Shown: piece after piece, positions 7,767-15,806 of the stretch | How the letters are laid out: every line of letters starts with the position of its first letter | Position numbering within the stretch: the first letter of the stretch is position 1 | Assembly (NCBI GenBank): GCA_029202845.1 | Contig: CP119315.1 | Coordinates: 3,441,001 to 3,505,000, forward strand | Length of the DNA: 64,000 nucleotides | Direction: 5' to 3' | Source of the DNA: Candidatus Sphingomonas colombiensis | Lineage (GTDB): Bacteria > Pseudomonadota > Alphaproteobacteria > Sphingomonadales > Sphingomonadaceae | The notes under the pieces: model-generated | What the model was told of the DNA's origin: nothing | Database searches by the model: none | What the model saw: the letters and a program-made list of their open reading frames with translations, nothing else | Program-made: the position numbers and the translations under genes

Positions 7767-8206
7767 TGGCGCAGGACTTCTCACTCCCCGTCCGCCAAGC
7801 GGTCATGGCGGCCATGCGTCGCGCGCCCGCGATCCTGTCGCTCATTCCGGCTGGGTCGCAATATCCATCGACCGTGCCCGCGAAGGCCCCCTTCCCGCTC
7901 ACCCGCTACGGCGCGCCGATCGCGTCGCCGTTCCTCGCTACAGGCCTCGACAGCAGCACGATCCGCTTCACAATTCACAGCTTCACCAAGCCGCTCTACG
8001 GTACCGGCGGCGAGTTGATCCGGCCGGCGGAGGATCAGTCGCACCACATCGCGGACGCCATCGCGCAGTCGCTGGGCGGGCGGACACTTGATGTTGGCGG
8101 CCACAAGGCGTCTATCGTCTGGATCGGCACGAACCAGCTTCAGGACCCAGCCGAAGCCGACCTTTGGCACGCCGTGGCCAACTTCTCGGCTGACGTGGCG
8201 GGGTAG
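7766..8206 (+). CDS. Tail terminator protein (DUF3168)
   Basis: A 146-residue protein whose start overlaps the previous stop by one base. It fits DUF3168: an N-terminal helix, a YPSTVPAKAPFPLTRYG strand region, a central FTIHSFTK strand, and an AEADLWHAVANFSADV C-terminus. DUF3168 proteins cap the tail tube at the head-proximal end. It is the last gene before the third copy of the late promoter element, so head-connector and tail genes are separate transcription units. Confidence 0.8.
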   Translation: MAQDFSLPVRQAVMAAMRRAPAILSLIPAGSQYPSTVPAKAPFPLTRYGAPIASPFLATGLDSSTIRFTIHSFTKPLYGTGGELIRPAEDQSHHIADAIAQSLGGRTLDVGGHKASIVWIGTNQLQDPAEADLWHAVANFSADVAG

Positions 8207-8209
8207 CAT

Positions 8210-8244
8210 CCGCCGTAATCGGGCGAACCCCCACACCTTATCCC
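8210..8244 (+). promoter_or_regulatory. Putative phage late promoter, copy 3 (before tail tube gene)
   Basis: Exact CCGCCGTAAT at 8210-8219. TA at 8239-8240 lies 20 bases after the final T within TTATCC. Unlike the other copies the start codon is 34 bases after the T of the -10-like box, and a GAGGGAG ribosome-binding site sits in between. This copy would give a conventional leadered mRNA for the highly expressed tail tube protein. Confidence 0.6.
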
Positions 8245-8272
8245 TCGCACAAATCCCGAGGGAGCATGCACC

Positions 8273-8983
8273 ATGTCCGCGCCGAAAATTATCAAAGGCC
8301 AGTATTTCGATGTCGCGGTTTTCGATCCGAACAACCCCGGCAAGCCAACCATCCTGTGCGGCCTGACCTCGCGTAATTTCACGCACCAGTTCAATACGAA
8401 CGACGAGTTCATTCGCGATTGTCAGGACCCGAGTGCAGTGCCGTTCCGTGTCGTGAACGTCACTGGCGAGCAGTTCGATATTTCCGGCACCGGGCTTTTT
8501 AACCGCGCGCAGGGTGATCTTCTGCGCCGCATCGCGGGCCGATCGATGAAGTATCATTTCATCATGTCGGAGGACGCCGAGGACCCGGTCGATGGCGGCT
8601 TCTACGAGGGCAATTTCGTCTGCTCCAACATCCAGTACGGCGCTCAGGATGGCGCGAACGTCACGATCCAGACGACCTTCGTCTCCGATGGCCAGGTGCT
8701 TTGGTATCCAGCCCCGCCCGAGGACGTGCTTGACCCGCTCTCGGTGTCTCCGCTGGTAGCCGTGAAGTCGGTGGCGTGGACTGGCACTGTCGCAGGCGCC
8801 ACCACCGGTTCGACCATCACCGCGACCAGCAGCGACAGCACGGCGCTGACCGTCACCGGCACGAGCATCGCGGGCACCTTCGCAACCGCCGGCAACAAGA
8901 CTCTTACGATCACGGAAACGCTCGTGGGCGCAACCAATTCGCCGAAAATCACGAAAATCGGCATCAACGTCTCGGCGGCATAA
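8273..8983 (+). CDS. Major tail tube protein with C-terminal Ig-like domain
   Basis: A 236-residue protein with a strong GAGGGAG site. Residues 1-150 look like a siphophage tail tube protein, beta-rich and opening with IKGQYFDVAVFDPNNPGKP. Residues about 165-236 are Thr-, Ser- and Gly-rich repeats typical of a bacterial Ig-like add-on domain that decorates tail surfaces. Position before the tail chaperone genes is canonical. The tube polymerises around the tape measure. Confidence 0.8.
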   Translation: MSAPKIIKGQYFDVAVFDPNNPGKPTILCGLTSRNFTHQFNTNDEFIRDCQDPSAVPFRVVNVTGEQFDISGTGLFNRAQGDLLRRIAGRSMKYHFIMSEDAEDPVDGGFYEGNFVCSNIQYGAQDGANVTIQTTFVSDGQVLWYPAPPEDVLDPLSVSPLVAVKSVAWTGTVAGATTGSTITATSSDSTALTVTGTSIAGTFATAGNKTLTITETLVGATNSPKITKIGINVSAA

Positions 8984-8986
8984 CCC

Positions 8987-9460
8987 GTGCAAACGTGGGT
9001 CGATCTCAAGTTCGCGGATGGCGAATACCGGTTCTTCCTCGGGCCGGCGCAAATCCACGAACTTGAGAAGAAGTGCGACGCCGGAATCGGGCGCATCTAC
9101 GGCCGGACGTTGGCAGGTCGATACGGCTTGAACGAAGGCGACATTCTGCCCGAACAGGCGGACTATCGCTTTGCCGAGTTGATCGAGGTTCTCCGGCAGG
9201 CCCTCATCGGCGGTGGTCATTGTGTCGTCGATGGCGTCGCCGCGTCGGTGTCGTCGATCCGTGCCAACGAACTGATCCAGCGCTATGTGCTGTCGCAGGA
9301 CGATCGCATTGCGATGCGAACGCTATGGGCGCTCGCGGCCGGTATCCTCTCCGCGTTGATCGAGGGGTACGACCCCGACCCAAAAGCCGAGCCGGCCGAC
9401 GAGCCGGCGACCTCGACCAACGGTTCGACTACGCGGGCGCGCTCACGAACGCAGCAATGA
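8987..9460 (+). CDS. Tail assembly chaperone, GTA gp10/Phage_TAC-like (G protein)
   Basis: A 157-residue protein starting at GTG three bases after the tail tube gene. The N-terminal part (DLKFADGEYRFFLGPAQIHE) matches the small GTA-type tail chaperone family. The C-terminus after about residue 130 is low complexity. It lies between tail tube and tape measure, as lambda gpG does. A slippery heptamer at 9379-9385 would shift ribosomes into the -1 frame and create a 219-residue fusion with the downstream reading frame, like lambda gpGT. Confidence 0.75.
   Translation: MQTWVDLKFADGEYRFFLGPAQIHELEKKCDAGIGRIYGRTLAGRYGLNEGDILPEQADYRFAELIEVLRQALIGGGHCVVDGVAASVSSIRANELIQRYVLSQDDRIAMRTLWALAAGILSALIEGYDPDPKAEPADEPATSTNGSTTRARSRTQQ
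9379..9385 (+). other. Predicted -1 ribosomal frameshift site in the tail chaperone genes
   Basis: CCCAAAA in the zero frame reads C CCA AAA, the canonical X XXY YYZ heptamer. After a -1 slip the frame continues as CCC AAA AGC into the downstream open frame ending at 9645. The -1 frame encodes conserved chaperone sequence before its first ATG (QRFDYAGALTNAAMMGIP), which only makes sense if translation enters by frameshifting. Confidence 0.6.
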
Positions 9461-9645
9461 TGGGCATCCCGCCATCGGAGTTCAAACGGCTCTCGTGGTG
9501 GGAATATCAGGCGCTGGTGGCGACGTGGAGCGCGCGGCACGATCCTGAGGGCACCGCATCTCCGGCGGAAGCCCCTGATGCAGATTTCGTCGCGAAACGA
9601 CAGGCGCGGCTCGCCAAGCGCGGGCTGGTTAGGACGGTGCACTGA
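9457..9645 (+). CDS. C-terminal part of the frameshifted tail assembly chaperone (T domain)
   Basis: Coordinates mark the part downstream of the first available ATG (62 residues). The same frame is open upstream to the slippery site at 9385, and its residues before the ATG resemble the tail chaperone family, whose pattern is F-D-x-A, a short gap, then P-x-x-F-x-x-L and a Trp. I think the main product is the -1 fusion with the preceding gene rather than a separately started peptide. The stop overlaps the tape-measure ATG. Confidence 0.55.
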   Translation: MMGIPPSEFKRLSWWEYQALVATWSARHDPEGTASPAEAPDADFVAKRQARLAKRGLVRTVH

Positions 9646-12635
9646 TGTCTGAGGTAGTCGATAGCATTATCGCGAGCCTTGAGGTCCGGTTGGGTAATTA
9701 CGTCCGCGACTTCAACGCGGCGGCGGATGCCCATGAGCGGTTCACCAAAACGCGCCCCGACAAGGTGGGTGAGTTCTCGCCGCAGCAGGTCGAGCAATAT
9801 GCCAATCGCCACAAGAAGGCGTCGCTGGACATTGTCAAAGGTGAGGAAGACGCGACCGCGAAGGTAACGCGGACCCGCAAGGCGCGTGCTGATGTCGCCG
9901 TCGCGCAGGATGAGCGCGAGGTTCGGTCGGCGAAGGTATCGGCCAAGGCAAAGGCGGACGCAGAGATTGCGGAGGCGCAGCGGTCGGCGCGGTATCGTGA
10001 TGTCGCCGCTCGGGCTGCGACGCGCGGAGGTGTTCGTCAAGCAACAAACTCGTCCATCGGCGCAACGATCGCGCGCGAGGGCAGCGGCCAGCGTTCAATC
10101 CCGTCATCTGTGCTGAACGCGGCTCCCGAGGTCGCAGCCGAGCGGGAGATCAATTATCTGCTCGCCGCTCAGGCCGAATTGCAAACCCGCCTCACCTTCG
10201 CGCGGGGGCGTGACCGCGACATCATCCGCGAGCAGCTCGGTGAAATCCGACTGCGCACGCAGCTTGAAAAGGCCGGGCTCGACGAGACAGCAATCGCGCT
10301 ACGGTTGGAAGAACGGCGATTGCTCATCGCCCGCGAGCAGACGGTCCAGAAACGCAGCGATCTAACCCACAACGCTGGTCGGTTCGCGGAAGGCGCCGGC
10401 ATCGGGCGCTTTGGCGGGTCGGGAGCGGCGGTTGCTGGCATTGCCACGGCCGTTGGCGTTGGTGTCGGGGTCGCAGCGATCAGCAGCGCCATCGAATACG
10501 GCAAAGCACTCGACAACCTGTCCAAGCAGCTCGGCATCACGACCGGCGACATGCAAGCGTATCTAAAGATCGCTCATGACACGGGTGTTGAGCAGGCTGC
10601 CCTCTCCAGTGCATTCGGCCAGTTCGCCAGCAATCTCGGGCGCGCCCAGCAGGGGAGCCAAGAGCAGGCGAAGGTATTCAAGGCACTCGGCGTTGATATC
10701 AAGAACTTCTCATCGGCCGGCGATGCGCTCCCCACCGTGATCGATCGCATCTCTCAGTTGAAAGACCCGCTCCAACGCGCGGCGATCGAGACGCGGCTTT
10801 TCGGCGAGGAGGGCCGCAAGCTAGATCCGTTGCTTTCCGGCGGTGCGGCGAAAGTCAGCGCATTGGCCGCATCGTTGCAGGAGACAGGGAAGGCGCTAAG
10901 CCAGAAAGAAATTCAGGACCTCGACGAGACGGCCCGCAAACTTGCCGACGTGAAAAACCAACTGTCAGTGGATTTCGCCCGCATCGTTTCCGGGAATGCT
11001 GATGCGATCATTGGGTTGGCGGATGCGTTTGGGAAAGTCGCATCCAAGATCACGGGCGCGATCCAGAAATATACCGAGTGGGCCGCTCTTCAGGCGCAAG
11101 GCGGCGCACTCGCCTCGTTTACGTCGGACAATGATCGCAAGGGCGCGCGCGACTACCTTCTCAATAGCCGAAGCGGCCGGGTGAAATTGTTCGCCGATGC
11201 CGAGACGCGCGAACGCGATCTGACCGCGGGCAACGGTAGCTTCAAAACTGGCGCTGGGGCGCCTTCGTTTGAACAGCAGCGCAATAAGGCGCTTGCAGCC
11301 GTCCGCGCCGAAAAGACCGAGATCGCAGCCCGTGAGGCGGCATCTCGGGAGGCCGCGACACCAGATGTTCAGAGTGGCGCCGTCGATCGCAGCCTATTGA
11401 GTAAGCTCGGCGCACCAAAGGGTCCGAAGGGCAAATCCGCCGAGCAGTTGGAGCGCGCAGCCGAGCAACGCACCCGCCAGTTCAACGACCAGCTTGCCTC
11501 TGCACAGCAGGAGTTCCTCCGCGCTCAGCAGCAGATGACCGGCGACATCGATAAGCGCGCTGATATCGAGCAGCAATTGTTGCAGGCGGCCCATGACGTG
11601 CGTCTCGCCGACATCGAGAGCCAGCGGAAGCGGAACGTGCTCGCTGGCGCAGATGCGGGATTGGAAAAGGCCCGAGCCGATCAACTATCGGCGGCGGAAA
11701 ATCAGGCTCATGCGGCGAACAAAGAGACGATCGAGCAGGAACGCCGTCTCGATAAAGAACGGTCGCTGACGACGGCAGCTTCGACGCTCCTCGATGTGCA
11801 ACAGACCTTGCTCAGCGCGCAGTTTGGGATGGCGAAGACGATTGCGGAGCGTCGCGATATCGAACTGAAGCTATTGGCGAACGCCAAAGAGCAAGAGCGC
11901 ACGCGTCTTCAGGGGGTAATTGATTCCGCGAAGCCCGGCGACCCAGCGGCGGCCGATGCGAAAACGCGGCTCGGGACACTCGACCAGCGCTATGATGCGC
12001 AACGGCAGGAAGCCAACTATCGCAACCGCAGTCCGCTCGATCAGTATCGCGACAGCCTTCCGCGGACCGCCGACCAAATGAACGAGGCGCTCGACAATGT
12101 GAAGGTCAACGGCCTCCGTTCGCTCGATGACGCGATCACGAACAGCATCTCCAAGGTGTTCAAACTCGGCGGGGCGTTCGGCGAGGTCGCCAACCAGATC
12201 ATCTCGGACCTGATACGCATCGGGGTCGAGCGTGCGATCATTGGGCCGATCGCGGACGCGCTGTTCGGTGGTGCGGGCTCGGGCGGAGCTGGGGGCGCCT
12301 TAACCTCAATCCTCGGCGGCCGGGCATCTGGTGGCAATGTGGTGGGCGGAGGCGCCTATATTGTCGGAGAAAATGGCCCCGAAGTCGTGAAATTCGGGCA
12401 ATCGGGCAAGGTCTATCCGAACGGCTCCATTCCGAACATTGGAGCCGGTGGTGGATCGAGCGTCACTCAGTACATCACGGTCGATGGCCGCAACTCGGTG
12501 ACGCCGGGCGATTTTGCCAGTCAGATACTGACGCAAGCAAACGCCCACGCGAATCGCGCGGCGGCGATGGCTGGGCGAACAGCGGTGGAAGCGTCGCCAG
12601 GGCGGATTACCCGGGTGCAGACGCTGGGGAATTAA
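9645..12635 (+). CDS. Phage tail tape measure protein
   Basis: A 996-residue protein overlapping the chaperone stop by one base. It is mostly helical with long Ala-, Glu- and Arg-rich coiled-coil stretches (residues 20-240 and 550-800). A hydrophobic Gly/Ala segment lies at about 260-290, and the end is Gly-rich with GGRASGGNVVGGGAYIVGEN, a typical tape-measure feature. The length suggests a tail of roughly 150 nm by the usual 0.15 nm per residue rule. Its TAA overlaps the stop of the convergent minus-strand gene within TTAA. Confidence 0.9.
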   Translation: MSEVVDSIIASLEVRLGNYVRDFNAAADAHERFTKTRPDKVGEFSPQQVEQYANRHKKASLDIVKGEEDATAKVTRTRKARADVAVAQDEREVRSAKVSAKAKADAEIAEAQRSARYRDVAARAATRGGVRQATNSSIGATIAREGSGQRSIPSSVLNAAPEVAAEREINYLLAAQAELQTRLTFARGRDRDIIREQLGEIRLRTQLEKAGLDETAIALRLEERRLLIAREQTVQKRSDLTHNAGRFAEGAGIGRFGGSGAAVAGIATAVGVGVGVAAISSAIEYGKALDNLSKQLGITTGDMQAYLKIAHDTGVEQAALSSAFGQFASNLGRAQQGSQEQAKVFKALGVDIKNFSSAGDALPTVIDRISQLKDPLQRAAIETRLFGEEGRKLDPLLSGGAAKVSALAASLQETGKALSQKEIQDLDETARKLADVKNQLSVDFARIVSGNADAIIGLADAFGKVASKITGAIQKYTEWAALQAQGGALASFTSDNDRKGARDYLLNSRSGRVKLFADAETRERDLTAGNGSFKTGAGAPSFEQQRNKALAAVRAEKTEIAAREAASREAATPDVQSGAVDRSLLSKLGAPKGPKGKSAEQLERAAEQRTRQFNDQLASAQQEFLRAQQQMTGDIDKRADIEQQLLQAAHDVRLADIESQRKRNVLAGADAGLEKARADQLSAAENQAHAANKETIEQERRLDKERSLTTAASTLLDVQQTLLSAQFGMAKTIAERRDIELKLLANAKEQERTRLQGVIDSAKPGDPAAADAKTRLGTLDQRYDAQRQEANYRNRSPLDQYRDSLPRTADQMNEALDNVKVNGLRSLDDAITNSISKVFKLGGAFGEVANQIISDLIRIGVERAIIGPIADALFGGAGSGGAGGALTSILGGRASGGNVVGGGAYIVGENGPEVVKFGQSGKVYPNGSIPNIGAGGGSSVTQYITVDGRNSVTPGDFASQILTQANAHANRAAAMAGRTAVEASPGRITRVQTLGN

Positions 12636-13279
12636 GGCTTTGGGGTAAGGTACTTGCGTTGTTCGCGGTCAATAATATGAACGAAAGCTGTGATTTCATT
12701 CGCTGGAATCACGCTGTCGACGTTCGAGCCGGATTGCCCAAAAATTCGATACTGCAATGAAGGTTGAAGCGGATTGGCAGGATTCCATTGTGCGGCAATT
12801 TCGCGGAGCGCGCTTAAGTCGACGGAGAAAACTAGATCTTGGTAATGCGTGCACCCGTACCTACCGCATGAAACATCATTTGAAGTCTCAGACACTCGGG
12901 ATTCCCGAACGCCGCCGCCGGTATCGTATGTCGCCTTTTCAAATCTGTCGAAGCCACGGCCGCCGTATTTCGCGATATGGTACTCCTGCGCCGTTACGAC
13001 CCCGCTCTTTTTGTCAACGAAGGCGCGCAGGAAGCTATCCTCGTTGGTAGTGCTCGCCAACAGACCCTTGCTGACAATTGACGTGACGCCATAGCTGCTA
13101 ATGGTCACATCTGTGTCTAGGTTGTCCCCTGTGATTTTGAACAGAGACTCCAGATTTTCGGGAGAGCGAGAGACGAGCGCCACAATTTGCGCCTCGTTTC
13201 GACTTTGCGCTTCGCCCAACGCCGGCACGAGCAGCGTCGCTATCCCGACGATGCCAAGCAATGATTTCATACCACCCAT
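12632..13279 (-). CDS. Secreted protein of unknown function, phage cargo (moron)
   Basis: A 215-residue protein on the opposite strand to the tail operon. Residues 1-25 form a signal peptide (KSLLGIVGIATLLVPALGEAQS), so the mature protein is probably periplasmic or outside. A CGRYGC pair near residue 140 could form a disulfide. I do not recognise a family. Start is the ATG at 13279 or the one three codons later at 13270. Its reverse orientation inside the late operon and its signal peptide suggest expression from the lysogen. Confidence 0.7.
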   Translation of the reverse strand: MGGMKSLLGIVGIATLLVPALGEAQSRNEAQIVALVSRSPENLESLFKITGDNLDTDVTISSYGVTSIVSKGLLASTTNEDSFLRAFVDKKSGVVTAQEYHIAKYGGRGFDRFEKATYDTGGGVRESRVSETSNDVSCGRYGCTHYQDLVFSVDLSALREIAAQWNPANPLQPSLQYRIFGQSGSNVDSVIPANEITAFVHIIDREQRKYLTPKP

Positions 13280-13329
13280 CCCCCGTCACCCCACGCTAGC
13301 GGCGCGGGTGGGCGGAGGTCAATCGCAAG

Positions 13330-13533
13330 TCAGGGAGTCGAGCAGGCAGGTGGCCCTTCTTCGTTATCAATCATAGCCTTAGCGCGAACGATAGCGACGG
13401 CTTCCCCCTCGCTCGCGTTTGCCTCAGCAACTATGGACATCGGCCGGATTGATCCAGGCCGGAAAATCAGCGCCGACCAGCCTCCGGCGCTTCGGGTTTT
13501 GATCGTGTAACCGCGATAATTAGTGGTGTTCAC
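13330..13533 (-). CDS. Small hypothetical protein, third gene of the higBA operon
   Basis: A 67-residue protein starting at GTG that overlaps the higA stop (GTGA), so it is translationally coupled to the toxin-antitoxin pair. The sequence NYRGYTIKTRSAGGWSALIF suggests a small beta-sheet fold resembling short hypothetical proteins common in proteobacterial plasmids and phages. No catalytic motif is visible. It may be an accessory of the TA operon or an unrelated passenger. Confidence 0.65.
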   Translation of the reverse strand: MNTTNYRGYTIKTRSAGGWSALIFRPGSIRPMSIVAEANASEGEAVAIVRAKAMIDNEEGPPACSTP

Positions 13534-13832
13534 GCGGCCATCTCCAGCCGCGCGACGTGGATATCGCCCTCATGCGCGCGAGCCTGCGCCAGTTCATAGG
13601 CGGTTTGCATCCGCATGAGCGTGTCCGCCTTGACGCCGAACGCCTTCTCGAACCGGATCGCCATGTCCGCCGTCAAGGCCGCGTGCCCGTGAAGAAGGTT
13701 GCTGAGCGCCTGCCGCGAGACACCGAAATGCGCAGCCAGCGCCTTCACGTTCACGGCATAAGGCTCAACGAACTGGCGCTTGAGCCACGGGCCGGGATGG
13801 ACGTGGACCGAGGGGTGAATCTTGATAGCCAT
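13530..13832 (-). CDS. higA: HigA-family antitoxin, XRE-type DNA-binding protein
   Basis: A 100-residue protein with a helix-turn-helix at about residues 25-65 (VKALAAHFGVSRQALSNLLHG), the hallmark of HigA antitoxins, followed by a helical tail. It begins on the stop codon of the upstream toxin (ATGA), giving the toxin-first order usual for higBA. HigA should bind the HigB toxin and repress the operon by binding the inverted repeat at 14129-14148. Location inside a prophage tail module is unusual but typical of stabilising cargo. Confidence 0.9.
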   Translation of the reverse strand: MAIKIHPSVHVHPGPWLKRQFVEPYAVNVKALAAHFGVSRQALSNLLHGHAALTADMAIRFEKAFGVKADTLMRMQTAYELAQARAHEGDIHVARLEMAA

Positions 13833-14113
13833 CAGTGATAATCCTCCAGATCAAGGTCGCCGATTGTCGCGTCGTCGATCTTGGTGAATGCCAAACGCCA
13901 GTTCCGCGTGACCGTCATCGCAAAGGTGCCCTTGCGGTCGCCGGTCAGCGCATGGAAGCCGAAGTTCGGCGGGGTTGCCAATTCGTCGAACGCGGAAGCC
14001 GCGGCGATGAAGGCGACCATATCCAACACCCGCTCAGGCTCGATTACGCCTTTCGTCGAGCCGTTCTCGACGAGCTTGCGCAGCGCCTTGTCCCGGATGC
14101 TCTCGATTTCCAT
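13832..14113 (-). CDS. higB: HigB-type toxin, RelE/ParE superfamily mRNA interferase
   Basis: A 93-residue protein that fits HigB/GraT-like toxins: an N-terminal helix, a LVENGSTKGV segment, TPPNFGFHALTGDRKG, then VTRNWRLAFTK and a C-terminal DLEDYH. These toxins cleave mRNA on the ribosome. The gene is first in the operon, and its ATG lies seven bases after a near-perfect -10 box, with no Shine-Dalgarno, so the mRNA is probably leaderless. The adjacent HigA and the palindromic operator support a complete system. Confidence 0.9.
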   Translation of the reverse strand: MEIESIRDKALRKLVENGSTKGVIEPERVLDMVAFIAAASAFDELATPPNFGFHALTGDRKGTFAMTVTRNWRLAFTKIDDATIGDLDLEDYH

Positions 14114-14149
14114 GTGTCAAGTTATACGTGACACGGCTGTCCGTGTCAA
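14114..14149 (-). promoter_or_regulatory. higBA promoter with palindromic HigA operator
   Basis: On the minus strand TTGACA (14144-14149) and TATAAC (14121-14126) are separated by exactly 17 bases. A perfect 8-bp inverted repeat, TGACACGG...CCGTGTCA (14129-14148, four-base spacer), fills the spacer and is the likely HigA operator. The predicted +1 at 14114 is one base before the higB ATG. Confidence 0.8.
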
Positions 14150-14188
14150 GCTCTGCTTGACGCGATCGACATCCTCGCGCCTTTCCAT

Positions 14189-14223
14189 CCGCCGTAATGC
14201 TCCCACTCCCCGCTCCGTATACC
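14189..14223 (+). promoter_or_regulatory. Putative phage late promoter, copy 4 (before tail-hub genes)
   Basis: Exact CCGCCGTAAT at 14189-14198. TA at 14218-14219 lies 20 bases after the final T within GTATACC. The predicted +1 is 14230 and the GTG start is 14231 with no Shine-Dalgarno. It lies just after the minus-strand cargo block, where a fresh promoter is needed to transcribe the tail-tip genes. Confidence 0.6.
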
Positions 14224-14230
14224 ACTCAGC

Positions 14231-14890
14231 GTGTCCGCCCCCGTCCACCTGTGCCGCTACCAGTTTCAGGACGTGGATTTCCGCCGCGTCGGCACGACCA
14301 CGGATGGCGGGACATCCCTTTCCGGCATCAGCGAACCGATCGAGACGGACGGCGGCGGCTATTGGCGCGGCGACTTCACGAATGGCCGCACTCGCACGAA
14401 GGCCGATGGCCTCGCGTGGCGTGCGCTGATCGAGAGTTTTGATGGCGGCGCGATTCCGGCCGATATCGTCGTCTGCGATACCTTCTTCCAGCCTGAGAAT
14501 TGGGCGCACGGTCACCATTATGATCCGGGCGCGCCGGCTGACGCCCTCCCCGCGTCAGGCAACACTTATACCTCCAGCGCGGCGGCGCTACGGGCAACGT
14601 CGATCGCCATCGCCTGCCCCGATCCGTCACAACTTCAGGCCGGGCAGATATTCAGCATCGCACATCCTCACTGGGGCAACCGCGCCTACCGCATCATCGC
14701 ATGGGACGGCACCACCGCGAAAATCCGGCCGCCGCTGCGTGAAGCTGTCACCGCCGCGACGCCACTGGAGTTCTACTCGCCCCGCTGCCGGATGCGCTAC
14801 GTGCCACAGGACGCAGCCAACCCGACCAACCTCGGCAAATTCCAGACCTGCAACATCACTCTGGTCGAAGACATGCGGAAGCCCGCGTGA
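14231..14890 (+). CDS. Minor tail / tail-hub protein
   Basis: A 219-residue protein starting at GTG. It opens with a beta-rich domain (HLCRYQFQDVDFRRVG) and has a second region containing AGQIFSIAHPHWGNRAYRI. I do not recognise a named family. It is the first of four overlapping genes ending in the tail tip protein, the place where GTA-like phages encode distal tail and hub proteins. Its stop overlaps the next start as GTGA. Confidence 0.65.
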   Translation: MSAPVHLCRYQFQDVDFRRVGTTTDGGTSLSGISEPIETDGGGYWRGDFTNGRTRTKADGLAWRALIESFDGGAIPADIVVCDTFFQPENWAHGHHYDPGAPADALPASGNTYTSSAAALRATSIAIACPDPSQLQAGQIFSIAHPHWGNRAYRIIAWDGTTAKIRPPLREAVTAATPLEFYSPRCRMRYVPQDAANPTNLGKFQTCNITLVEDMRKPA

Positions 14891-15435
14891 GGGAGAGCTA
14901 CGGCCTCCGCATTGAATGTGCGCCAGTCGCTCGCGTCTGGAGCGGTGTCGGCGATCTGGTCATCCCGGCCGATATCGTGGAGGCATCGCCCGCGCTGTAT
15001 CTCGGCGGCGGCGAATTGCTCAGCGCGCCGGACTTCCAGCAACTCATCAACGGCACCGCCGAACGGCTCAATATCACGGTGTCGGGCGTGACTGCGGAGT
15101 CCCAGCGGCTCGCGCTTGAGGATGCGCCGACCGTGAAGGGCGCGCGGGTCCACCTCGTCCGGTTCGATTTCGATGACGATTGGCAGCTTGTCGGCGTCGA
15201 GTATGAGGCTGTTTTTCGCGCCGACACCATCACCACGAGCAACGACCAATCGGCGGATGGCCGGACGCGGACGATCACGCTGTCGATCGGCACAGAGAAC
15301 ACCGACCGCTCGCGGGCACCGTGCGCGTTCTGGACAGACGCAGATCAGCGGCGTCGATCGCCGACCGATCGCTTCTTCGACCACGTTGCGGGGATCACTT
15401 CAGGCACCTCGCGGCGCTTCGGGCCGAACGATTGA
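14887..15435 (+). CDS. Minor tail / tail-hub protein
   Basis: A 182-residue protein starting at GTG, coupled to the preceding gene. The N-terminal domain (about 10-110) has alternating beta strands ending in LNITVSGVTAES, and the C-terminus contains CAFWTDADQRRRSPTDRFF, a stretch common at the end of phage tail-hub proteins. By position it corresponds to the second hub protein of GTA-type tails. No enzyme motif is visible. Its TGA overlaps the TTG start of the next gene. Confidence 0.65.
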   Translation: MRESYGLRIECAPVARVWSGVGDLVIPADIVEASPALYLGGGELLSAPDFQQLINGTAERLNITVSGVTAESQRLALEDAPTVKGARVHLVRFDFDDDWQLVGVEYEAVFRADTITTSNDQSADGRTRTITLSIGTENTDRSRAPCAFWTDADQRRRSPTDRFFDHVAGITSGTSRRFGPND

Positions 15436-15806
15436 AGCTCGGGGAATTCCTCCAGCGCGAGTGCGCAAACAGCGGTCCGTGGAACTGCTCCACGATGGAG
15501 GCTGATTGGGCCATCTTGCGTGGCCATCCCGATTTCGCGACGAAATGGCGCGGCACGATCGATCCAGAGGAGTGCGAGGCAGCGCAGGATGTTCCCGGCG
15601 GTCTTGTCGCGCTGTGGGATAAGGGAATCGGCAAAGCGCTCGCCGTCGTGGAGCAACCAGAGTCCGGCGATATCGCGGTCGTTGCGGCCGGCGGCATCGA
15701 GGTAGGCGCGATCTTCACCGGCGAGCGCTGGGCCATCCGTGGACAGCGGACAGTCCACTTCCTCGCGCCCGATATGGTCACCGCACGTAAGGTCTGGCGC
15801 CTGTGA
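15432..15806 (+). CDS. DUF6950 family tail protein, NlpC/P60-like
   Basis: A 124-residue protein that I start at TTG 15432, which overlaps the upstream stop (TTGA) and gives the family N-terminus KLGEFLQRECANSGPWNCSTMEADW in segments. The Trp-Asn-Cys at about residues 17-19 followed by an Ala-Asp-Trp is the cysteine box of DUF6950, distantly related to NlpC/P60 peptidases that local cell-wall penetration uses. The gene precedes the tail tip protein, as peptidases do in GTA and lambda-like tails. Whether it is catalytic is uncertain. Confidence 0.75.
   Translation: MKLGEFLQRECANSGPWNCSTMEADWAILRGHPDFATKWRGTIDPEECEAAQDVPGGLVALWDKGIGKALAVVEQPESGDIAVVAAGGIEVGAIFTGERWAIRGQRTVHFLAPDMVTARKVWRL

Noticed and set aside
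9073..9456. A start at 9073 for the second tail chaperone gene
   Set aside because: The frame before the slippery site is a shadow of the first chaperone gene; the -1 frameshift explains the conserved residues better.
14158..14163. TTGACG as a -35 box for late promoter copy 4
   Set aside because: It is 54 bases before the -10-like TATACC, and the other four copies have no matching TTGAC at this distance.
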